A DNA stretch of 64,000 nucleotides, from positions 1-64,000 of the forward strand of contig CACZHP010000006.1 in assembly GCA_902780935.1 (NCBI GenBank), written 5' to 3'. This stretch comes from an uncultured Bacteroidia bacterium. Lineage in GTDB: Bacteria; Bacteroidota; Bacteroidia; Bacteroidales; UBA932. Shown here piece after piece: positions 37,643 to 44,359 of this stretch. Position 1 is the stretch's first letter, and each line of letters opens with the position of its first letter. The translations under genes and the position numbers were made by a program. The notes below the pieces were generated by a model, which saw only the letters and a list, made by a program, of their open reading frames with translations, ran no database searches and was not told the origin of the DNA.

Positions 37643-39762
37643 ATCGCCTGATTATTAAACTTCTCTATACCAGACTTCAGGAACTCCACGAATCCGTCAA
37701 CAGAGAGATCATATCCACGGACAGGAACAAGGAGATCCCCGTCAGAACTGAGCAGGGCGTAGTTGGGTTGAGCGTTCACGTTGAACCTTTCCCTGACGAT
37801 GTAGGAGTTGACCCGGCCTATGTCTTTCAGGGTTTTGCCTTCAGGGGTTGTGACCCAGTCCTCTTTGTCGAGTTTGGTCTTGTCGTCGTTGTACAGGAAG
37901 ACCATAATATATTGGTTCTTCATTATTTCCTGCACTTTCGGATCGGACCAGACCCTCTGCTCCATCTCGCGGCAGTTGACGCAGCCGTGGCCGGTTATGT
38001 CCACGAAAACAGGCTTGCCGGAAGCCTTTGAAGCGGCCAGGCCGTCCTCGATGGTGAAATAGCCATTGTACCCCATCGGCAGGCGCAGATTGTATTTCTC
38101 CGCGAACCCGCTCTCGCTGTCAGAGCCCAAGGCGGCGCCAATCGCCCCAGCTCCCTGCGCTTCGCGCCCTATCCGGGTAAATGTCCGCTGGGGCGATTCG
38201 CCACCTTGGGCGTAGGGCGAGTCAGCGTAGTTCCAGACGATAAAGTCCTGAGTCTCAATGGGTGGCAAGTAACCGGAGAGGGCCTTGAGAGGCGCTCCCC
38301 ACATGCCGGGAATCATGTAAACCACAAAGGTGAACACTCCGATTGCCAAGGCGAGCCTTGTCACGGAAAGGCTCTCTACAGGAGAGTCGTTCTTGAAACG
38401 GATCTTCCCGAGAAGGTAGAGCCCGAGAAGGCTGAATACAACGATCCAGATCGCCAGGTAGATCTCCCTGTCCAGTAGTCCCCAATGGTAGGTCTGGTCA
38501 GCCACGCTGAGGAACTTGAACCCCAGGGCGACCTCGATGAATCCGAGCACCACCTTGACGCTGTTAAGCCACGATCCGCTCTTCATCTTTTTTAGGAGCG
38601 AAGGGAACATCGCGAGGATCGTGAACGGCAGTGCGAAGGCCACGCTGAACGCCAGCATAGTGACCATAGGGGTCCAAAACTCGCCGGAAGTGGACTTGAT
38701 CAGCACGGTCCCTACAATCGGTCCGGTGCAAGAGAATGACACCAGGACAAGGGTGAGGGCCATGAAGAAGATTCCCCCAAGGCCACCCTTTCCGGCCTTG
38801 GCGTCGCTCTTGTTGGCAAGGCTGGAAGGAAGCTCGATCTCGAACGCCCCGAAGAAGGAGGCGGCGAAGACCATGAACACGATGAAGAATATGATGTTCG
38901 GGAGCCAGTGTGTGGCGAGCCAGTTGAAAATGTCCGCCGTGACGGCATTGCCCCCAATCAGCCATGTCAGGCCGATGATTATGGATATCGGGACAGTGTA
39001 GAGCAGCACGATGAACAGCCCGTACATGAAGGCTTTGAAACGTCCTTCGGCGGGGGACTGGGACTGCTTCATGAAGAAGGAGATGGTCATGGGGACCATG
39101 GGGAACACGCAGGGGGTCAGCAGCATGGCGAGGCCCCAGAGGATCGCCTCGATGATCAGTCCCCACAGGCTCCCGCTCGCTTCGCCAGCAGCGGAAGACA
39201 ACTCCCCTCTGCGGACATTTTCCCGGCTAGGGCGCGAAGCGTTGGGAGCGGAGGAGACGTTGTCTTCCGCCTTAGAGTTGCCGAGGGTGGCATGGTCCGG
39301 TGCGGCCTGTGCCGCACTTCCGTCACCTAGCGGCACTGAGAACTCCCAGTGCTCGGGGGCGGCGCAGAATTGGTCGTTGCAGCCGCTCCAAGTGATTTCT
39401 CCGGAGACAGTGGCGTTCTCGTCATTGAGCTTGACCTTCTGGGAGAAAACGGCCTCGTCGAAGAACACCTCATCATCCTTGAACATGGAGGGTTTCGTGA
39501 CCTGCTTGAACTCCCCGACAGGGGAAAAGCCCTGGCCGGGTTCTAACTCCAGCGTGGTGGGATTGTACTGGTTGCCGGTGGTGTAGATATGCCAGCCCTT
39601 CTCGATGGTGGCGGTGAAGATCAGCTCATATTCATTATCTCCAGCCGGCTTGGAAGACACCTTCCAGGTCGCGGTGGCATCCGGCGCTTGGCCGAAAGCG
39701 GCGGCGCTCCAAAGGAACGCTGCTGCAATCGATGTGATTATCGTTTTCAGATATTTTCTCAT
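37639..39762 (-). CDS. dsbD: Thiol:disulfide interchange protein DsbD, with two in-frame palindromic insertions
   Basis: A 707-residue protein that passes electrons from cytoplasmic thioredoxin to the periplasm. Order: signal peptide; N-terminal domain with GCNDQFCAAPEHW; a central domain of about eight membrane helices with LTPCVFPMVPM and SFSCTGPIVGTV; C-terminal thioredoxin-like domain with GCVNC (C594, C597). Residues 165-191 and 518-546, in the linkers on each side of the membrane domain, are encoded by two copies of a palindromic repeat placed in opposite orientation (39191-39270 and 38126-38210). The frame stays open through both. It lies 4 bp after rny. Confidence 0.9.
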   Translation of the reverse strand: MRKYLKTIITSIAAAFLWSAAAFGQAPDATATWKVSSKPAGDNEYELIFTATIEKGWHIYTTGNQYNPTTLELEPGQGFSPVGEFKQVTKPSMFKDDEVFFDEAVFSQKVKLNDENATVSGEITWSGCNDQFCAAPEHWEFSVPLGDGSAAQAAPDHATLGNSKAEDNVSSAPNASRPSRENVRRGELSSAAGEASGSLWGLIIEAILWGLAMLLTPCVFPMVPMTISFFMKQSQSPAEGRFKAFMYGLFIVLLYTVPISIIIGLTWLIGGNAVTADIFNWLATHWLPNIIFFIVFMVFAASFFGAFEIELPSSLANKSDAKAGKGGLGGIFFMALTLVLVSFSCTGPIVGTVLIKSTSGEFWTPMVTMLAFSVAFALPFTILAMFPSLLKKMKSGSWLNSVKVVLGFIEVALGFKFLSVADQTYHWGLLDREIYLAIWIVVFSLLGLYLLGKIRFKNDSPVESLSVTRLALAIGVFTFVVYMIPGMWGAPLKALSGYLPPIETQDFIVWNYADSPYAQGGESPQRTFTRIGREAQGAGAIGAALGSDSESGFAEKYNLRLPMGYNGYFTIEDGLAASKASGKPVFVDITGHGCVNCREMEQRVWSDPKVQEIMKNQYIMVFLYNDDKTKLDKEDWVTTPEGKTLKDIGRVNSYIVRERFNVNAQPNYALLSSDGDLLVPVRGYDLSVDGFVEFLKSGIEKFNNQAI
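38126..38210 (-). repeat. Palindromic in-frame element, copy A
   Basis: A 37-nt core (38151-38187; minus strand starts CGGACATTT and contains AGGGCGCGAAGCG) lies between complementary arms 38188-38210 and 38126-38150, which pair at nearly every position apart from a 2-nt bulge and one mismatch. It is inside dsbD in the coding sense and encodes the peptide RTFTRIGREAQGA. Its core differs from copy C at one base and from copy B at four; its arms are unrelated to theirs. Confidence 0.85.
39191..39270 (+). repeat. Palindromic in-frame element, copy B
   Basis: The same 37-nt core (39212-39248) on the plus strand, antisense to dsbD, between arms 39191-39211 and 39249-39270. The outer 12 bp of the arms, GCGGAAGACAAC and GTTGTCTTCCGC, are perfectly complementary; the inner parts pair imperfectly. 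It encodes a linker with APNASRPSRENVRR in DsbD. Confidence 0.83.
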
Positions 39763-39766
39763 GGCG

Positions 39767-41302
39767 TTATTTGGCGTAGGAAACTGAACGGGTCTCTCGG
39801 ATAACAGTGATCTTTACCTGTCCGGGATAAGTCATCTCTTCCTGGATCTTCTGGGCGATGTCGGCCGACAGCCTGGCGGCCTGGTCGTCGCTCACTTCCT
39901 CGGCTCCGACTATTACCCTTAGCTCGCGTCCGGCTTGGATAGCGTAACTCTTTGTCACGCCGGGATATGCGGCGGCGAGATCCTCCATGCCCTTCAGACG
40001 CTTGATGTAGGACTCTATGACCTCCCTGCGGGCTCCGGGACGGGCTCCGGAGATGGCATCACCTATCATGACGATAGGAGATATGATAGAGGTCATCTCG
40101 ATTTCCTCGTGGTGCGCTCCGATGGCGTTGCACACGTCCGGTTTCTCCTTGTATTGCTCGGCCAGCTTCATGCCCAGGAGAGCGTGGGGCAGCTCGGGCT
40201 CTTCCTCGGACACTTTACCGATGTCATGGAGAAGTCCGGCCCTCTTAGCCACCTTCGGGTTGAGTCCCAGCTCGGAAGCCATGATGGCGCAGATGTTCGC
40301 GACCTCGCGGGAGTGCTGCAGGAGGTTCTGACCGTATGAGGAGCGGTATTTCATTCGGCCGATCATCCTGACGAGCTCGATGTTGAGCCCGTGGATGCCG
40401 AGGTCGATGCAAGTCCTCTTGCCAGTCTCAAGGATCTCTTCCTCAAGCTGCTTCTGCACCTTCGCTACCACTTCCTCGATGCGGGCCGGATGGATCCTGC
40501 CGTCCACGACAAGCTGGTGAAGAGCGAGCCTGGCCACCTCCCTGCGGACAGGGTCGAAGGCGGAAAGAAGGATGGCGTCCGGAGTGTCGTCCACCACGAT
40601 TTCGACACCTGTGGCGGCCTCAAGAGCCCTGATATTACGGCCCTCGCGGCCGATTATGCGTCCCTTGATCTCATCATTCTCGATGGGGAAGGTCGTCACG
40701 GCGTTCTCGATGGCGGTCTCGGTGGCGGTCCTCTGTATGGTGTTGATCACTATTCGTTTAGCCTCTTTCGAAGCGTTCAGCCTGGCCTCGTCCATGGTGT
40801 CGTTGATGTAAGCCTGGGCCTCGGTCCTGGCCTCGGCTTTCATGTTTTCCATCAGGATGTTCTTGGCCTCCTGGGCGCTCATTCCGGCGATGGTCTCGAG
40901 CTGTTTGTTAGCCTGGGCGCTGAGTTTCTCATACTCTTCGGCTTTCTTGGCGAGTTTCTCCTGCTGAGCCTGAAGGCTGTTCTTGGCGTTGTCAGCGTCG
41001 CGGAGCTTTTTCTGGAGCTCGGCACTCTGCTGGTTCAAGGTGTTCTCTTTCTGCTTGACGCGGCTCTCGGCCTCCCTGATCTGGTTGTTCTTCTCGTTGA
41101 CGAAGCGCTCATGCTCGGCCTTGAGCTGTAGGAACTTCTCCTTGGCCTGGTGGATCTTGTCGTTCTTGATCCCCTCGGCCTCTATCTCGGCCTTCGCTAT
41201 TATCTCGTTCCTCCGTCCATTCAGAACCATCTTCTGGACCAGGATATAAACCCCAAGGGCAATTGCCGCCCCTATAAGGGCTCCTATAAGGTATGCTATC
41301 AT
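39767..41302 (-). CDS. rny: Ribonuclease Y
   Basis: A 511-residue membrane-anchored endoribonuclease that starts mRNA decay. It has an N-terminal membrane helix (about 3-25), a long coiled coil (about 30-180), a KH domain ([22 protein letters not shown]), and an HD domain ([38 protein letters not shown]) with the metal His-Asp pair. It is transcribed with zapA and the 6S-like RNA upstream and dsbD downstream. Confidence 0.95.
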   Translation of the reverse strand: MIAYLIGALIGAAIALGVYILVQKMVLNGRRNEIIAKAEIEAEGIKNDKIHQAKEKFLQLKAEHERFVNEKNNQIREAESRVKQKENTLNQQSAELQKKLRDADNAKNSLQAQQEKLAKKAEEYEKLSAQANKQLETIAGMSAQEAKNILMENMKAEARTEAQAYINDTMDEARLNASKEAKRIVINTIQRTATETAIENAVTTFPIENDEIKGRIIGREGRNIRALEAATGVEIVVDDTPDAILLSAFDPVRREVARLALHQLVVDGRIHPARIEEVVAKVQKQLEEEILETGKRTCIDLGIHGLNIELVRMIGRMKYRSSYGQNLLQHSREVANICAIMASELGLNPKVAKRAGLLHDIGKVSEEEPELPHALLGMKLAEQYKEKPDVCNAIGAHHEEIEMTSIISPIVMIGDAISGARPGARREVIESYIKRLKGMEDLAAAYPGVTKSYAIQAGRELRVIVGAEEVSDDQAARLSADIAQKIQEEMTYPGQVKITVIRETRSVSYAK

Positions 41303-41359
41303 TGTTTTGTTTTAAAATATTGTTAACGTTTTATAATCAATTTGTCAGGGGCGTAACGC

Positions 41360-41399
41360 AAAAGACGGCCGCCGGTGTCGGAAACCGGTCGGTCGTCTG
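41360..41399 (-). terminator. Hairpin terminator between the 6S-like RNA and rny
   Basis: On the minus strand AGACGACCGACCGGT folds with ACCGGCGGCCGTCT and is followed by TTTT. It lies after the 6S-like RNA and about 60 bp before rny, so it may end the RNA or attenuate read-through into rny. Confidence 0.6.
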
Positions 41400-41406
41400 A
41401 GATATT

Positions 41407-41587
41407 AAAAAAAGCCGTTAGTCGCTTGTCTTAAATCTTAAAAAATAAGATTTGAGATCCGGTCCGGTTCGGACTTCCACCGTCGCGCGGGGCGCAATCC
41501 CGGAAGGTAACCTTGGCCTGCCCTTGCCGTCCTGAGTGTTCTCGGTTCAAATAGAACTTGTTGATAAAAGCACGTGGGACTAACGGC
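41407..41587 (-). ncRNA. ssrS: 6S-like RNA downstream of zapA
   Basis: A 181-nt non-coding stretch. Its ends, GCCGTTAGTC (41587-41578) and GACTAACGGC (41423-41414), form a perfect 10-bp closing stem on the minus strand, followed by T7 (41413-41407). The interior is GC-rich with internal pairing (for example CGGG with CCCG) and a large poorly paired centre. Size, closing stem and place after zapA match 6S RNA, which regulates RNA polymerase and sits by zapA in many bacteria. The 5' arm overlaps the zapA stop codon. I have no alignment, so the family name is inferred. Confidence 0.6.
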
Positions 41588-41876
41588 CGTCTTTTTCAAT
41601 ATTCTTTAGGTATGACTCCACATCTTCCTGAAGCCCTTTCGCCTCCTCCCCGGCATCGGAGAGCCTCTTCTGGTAAGTCAGCCTGCTGACCGTCTCGTTG
41701 AGGGCGACGAAGGAGAGCTTGTCAGAGAGAGATTTGTTCGGGAACTTGGCGTCATAGGCGGTCAGTTTCTGGTTGATCGCCTCCGCGGCAAGCCTCATCA
41801 GGCGCTCCATCTCCGGAGAGGAAGCGACCAGAGGATATTCATTGCCCGCGATTTTTATCTTTATGCTCTGTCCCAT
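41580..41876 (-). CDS. zapA: Cell division protein ZapA
   Basis: A 98-residue FtsZ-ring stabiliser. I start at the ATG at 41876 (MGQSIKIKIAGNEYPL); the open frame begins at a TTG four codons upstream. The N-terminal beta part and the C-terminal coiled coil (ALNETVSRLTYQKRLSDAGEE) match the family. The last codons and stop overlap the 5' end of the 6S-like RNA. It starts 1 bp after the upstream coiled-coil gene. Confidence 0.88.
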   Translation of the reverse strand: MGQSIKIKIAGNEYPLVASSPEMERLMRLAAEAINQKLTAYDAKFPNKSLSDKLSFVALNETVSRLTYQKRLSDAGEEAKGLQEDVESYLKNIEKDGR

Positions 41877-41877
41877 T

Positions 41878-42147
41878 CTAATTCTCAAGCAAGGAGATGC
41901 ATTTGTCTATCTCCTTGATCAGTTTCTCGATCTTCTCTTTCGCTGCGGTCCTGTCGCCGGCGGCTCCGAAGGCTTCCGAAAGCTGCAGATTGTTAACCTG
42001 TTGCTCCAGATCACCGATCTGTTTCCTGCAGGACTCGTTGTCGGCCTCGCGCTCGGCGAGGAGAGTCTGGAGCCTCACGCGCTCCGCTTTCTCCGCCTCG
42101 TAGAGTGAGATAAGCTTTTCTATGTCTTTTCTTAAACTTTCAAGCAT
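41878..42147 (-). CDS. Small coiled-coil protein before zapA
   Basis: An 89-residue, almost wholly coiled-coil protein (heptads through EKLISLYEAEKAERVRLQTL, EADNESCRKQIGDLEQQVNN, and AAKEKIEKLIKEIDKCISLL). It is not recognisable as a known family by sequence alone. Its place directly before zapA (1-bp gap) suggests a division-ring role, similar in style to ZapB. First gene of the unit. Confidence 0.7.
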   Translation of the reverse strand: MLESLRKDIEKLISLYEAEKAERVRLQTLLAEREADNESCRKQIGDLEQQVNNLQLSEAFGAAGDRTAAKEKIEKLIKEIDKCISLLEN

Positions 42148-42178
42148 ATCAACCAGGCCGTTTTTCTCCTGCTGAATG

Positions 42179-42210
42179 CAAATGTAGCAAATAATCTTTA
42201 TTCGCGCAAA
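42179..42210 (-). promoter_or_regulatory. Promoter of the coiled-coil/zapA/6S unit
   Basis: On the minus strand TTTG (42210-42207), 20 bases, TACATTTG (42186-42179): both elements exact. It lies 31 bp before the coiled-coil gene. Confidence 0.65.
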
Positions 42211-42215
42211 ATCAC

Positions 42216-42223
42216 TAAATTCG
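42216..42223 (+). promoter_or_regulatory. -7-like element for the COG0523 gene
   Basis: TAAATTCG, one base off TAnnTTTG, 19 bp before the ATG at 42243. Several genes here use this TTCG variant. Confidence 0.35.
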
Positions 42224-42242
42224 CGTTAAAGAAAAAAATGCT

Positions 42243-43397
42243 ATGACTATTACAGTAGAGAACAAGGAGATACCGGTGCTGCTCCTTACCGGATATCTCG
42301 GAAGCGGCAAGACGACGTTGGTCAACAGGATCCTTTCCAACAAGAAAGGTATAAAATTCGCCGTGATAGTGAACGATATAGGAGAGGTGAATATCGATGC
42401 GGACCTGATCCAGAAGGGCGGTGTCGTCGGGCAGACGGACGACAGCCTCGTGCCTCTTCAGAACGGATGTATCTGCTGCACCCTGAAGATGGATCTCGTG
42501 AACCAGATAGACGAGCTTTGCCGGATGAGGAAGTTCGACTATATCGTGATCGAGGCGAGCGGAATCTGCGAGCCGGCTCCCATAGCCCAGACGATATGCT
42601 CCATCCCCAAGTTGTTGCCGGAATATAACAGGGCAGCGACTCCTAAACTGGACGCCATCGTGACTGTCGTTGACGCTTTGAGGATGAAGGATGAGTTCGC
42701 GTCCGGAAAGGCGCTCAAGAGACCGGACATCGAGGAAGATGACCTGGAATCTCTTGTGATCCAGCAGATTGAGTTCTGCAATATCGTATTGCTCAACAAG
42801 GCTTCGGAGGTCTCCCCGGAAGAGCTTGGCGAATTGAGGGAAATCGTGAAGGCCCTTAATCCACAGGCTACGATCCACGAGTGTGACTATGGCGAGATCG
42901 ATCTTGGCCTGATTCTAAATACCGGGATGTTCGACTTCGACAAAGTCGCCACATCGGCAGCCTGGATAGCCGCGATAGAGGGCGATGAGGAGGAAGAACT
43001 CCACAACGAAGAATCCGGCGAGGCTCTCGAGTATAACATCAGCACTTACGTGTATTACCGTAGACCGGCCATGGACATCAACATGCTGGATTACATCGTC
43101 TCGAAGAAGTGGCCTTCCAACATCATCAGGGCGAAGGGGCTTTGCTATTTCGCCGATGAGCCTGACAAATGCTACCTCTTTGAGCAGTCCGGTTCCCAGA
43201 AGTCGATAAAGGAAGCGGGACTCTGGTTCGCCACCATGCCGGCTGACCAGCTTCAGGAGATGATGCGCCGGGACAAGAACCTGCGCCGTGACTGGGATCC
43301 GAAATATGGGGACAGGATGGAGAAGATAGTCTTCATCGGCCGCGACATCGATCCAAAGGCAATCGACGAGTTGTTCGATTCCTGCCTGGCTGAATAA
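42243..43397 (+). CDS. COG0523 / CobW-family GTP-binding metallochaperone
   Basis: A 384-residue GTPase of the COG0523 (ZNG1/CobW) family, which delivers zinc or another metal to client enzymes. Walker A is GYLGSGKT (17-24). The metal site is CICC (76-79), followed by EASGICEPAPIAQ. The C-terminal CobW domain (about 250-384) begins near ISTYVYYRRPAMDI. No zinc-uptake genes are adjacent and no Zur site was recognised, so the metal is open. Confidence 0.9.
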   Translation: MTITVENKEIPVLLLTGYLGSGKTTLVNRILSNKKGIKFAVIVNDIGEVNIDADLIQKGGVVGQTDDSLVPLQNGCICCTLKMDLVNQIDELCRMRKFDYIVIEASGICEPAPIAQTICSIPKLLPEYNRAATPKLDAIVTVVDALRMKDEFASGKALKRPDIEEDDLESLVIQQIEFCNIVLLNKASEVSPEELGELREIVKALNPQATIHECDYGEIDLGLILNTGMFDFDKVATSAAWIAAIEGDEEEELHNEESGEALEYNISTYVYYRRPAMDINMLDYIVSKKWPSNIIRAKGLCYFADEPDKCYLFEQSGSQKSIKEAGLWFATMPADQLQEMMRRDKNLRRDWDPKYGDRMEKIVFIGRDIDPKAIDELFDSCLAE

Positions 43398-43591
43398 TAA
43401 GCAAAACAAAAAGGTCGTTACCTCACGGCAGCGACCTTTCCCACTTAATACAAACCTAATTTATGAATAAAACGTAAGATCTTCTATCCAAGCAAATATA
43501 AGGCATTTTTTGTGCCGCAAAAATAGGGATGACCGCTCATTGAACTAAAGGATAAAACTTCTCTACTAAAAGCGATTATTTTTTATAAATC

Positions 43592-44359
43592 ATGAAAGCC
43601 AAACGACTCATAGCCATTCTGATTGCCTTGGTGGTCTGCTCTTTAGCCCAGGCTCGGAAAAAACCCCTGATCGGTGTTGTGCCGGGGTGTAGTGGAGAAA
43701 TGAACCTGGTTCTCAGCCGTTCTTATACTGACGCTGTCGCCAGGGCCGGAGGAATCCCGGTGATTCTGCCACAGGTGGATGACGCTCTCACCGCAGCCGA
43801 GTACATCAGCCGTCTTGACGGAATATTGTTCACTGGAGGTGTCGACGTCGATCCATCCCGCTACGGCGAGACGGTTCTCAATGAATCGGTTGAGATAGAT
43901 CTTCGGAGGGATTCCATCGAGTTTCTTTACGCGGAAGCCGCTCTCCTGAAAAGATTGCCCATCATGGCCATTTGTCGAGGTGAGCAGCTCATGAATGTCG
44001 TTCTGGGAGGATCACTGTACCAGGATCTTCCCAGCCAGAAGCCGGGGGATATTCCTCATCGCCAGAAAACTGATTCGAGGTATCCTACCCATTCCATCTC
44101 AGTCGCTCCGGGATCTATTTTGCATAGGGCTATGGGCGAGACCGAACTCATGGTCAACACTTCTCACCATCAGGCGGTTAAGCGCCCCTCCGACAAAGTT
44201 GTCGTGACCGCATATTCACCGGACGGGGTGGTCGAGGCGTACGAGAGCGGAATCAAGGGTCAGTGGATTCTCGCGGTGCAGTTCCATCCTGAGCAGCTGG
44301 TCCGCGCGGACGACAAGTGGCTCGCCTTGTTCAGGACTTTTGTCAAAGAATGCCGTTAG
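43592..44359 (+). CDS. Exported class I glutamine amidotransferase (gamma-glutamyl hydrolase type)
   Basis: A 255-residue peptidase C26 protein, the PuuD/gamma-glutamyl-GABA hydrolase family. Catalytic Cys128 is in MAICRGEQLMN, and the His-Glu pair in AVQFHPEQL. A signal peptide (1-~21, ending SLAQA) sends it out of the cytoplasm, unlike E. coli PuuD. It likely hydrolyses gamma-glutamyl bonds in peptides. Its TAG stop is immediately followed by the ATG of the GH106 gene. The 194-bp gap before it shows only an inverted repeat at 43410-43439 and no clear promoter. Confidence 0.85.
   Translation: MKAKRLIAILIALVVCSLAQARKKPLIGVVPGCSGEMNLVLSRSYTDAVARAGGIPVILPQVDDALTAAEYISRLDGILFTGGVDVDPSRYGETVLNESVEIDLRRDSIEFLYAEAALLKRLPIMAICRGEQLMNVVLGGSLYQDLPSQKPGDIPHRQKTDSRYPTHSISVAPGSILHRAMGETELMVNTSHHQAVKRPSDKVVVTAYSPDGVVEAYESGIKGQWILAVQFHPEQLVRADDKWLALFRTFVKECR

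Noticed and set aside
43410-43439. Inverted repeat AAAGGTCG...CGACCTTT after the COG0523 gene as a terminator
   Set aside because: The T-run needed for termination is on the minus strand only, where no gene ends. On the plus strand it is followed by CCCACTT. It may be a weak structure but I do not call it a terminator.
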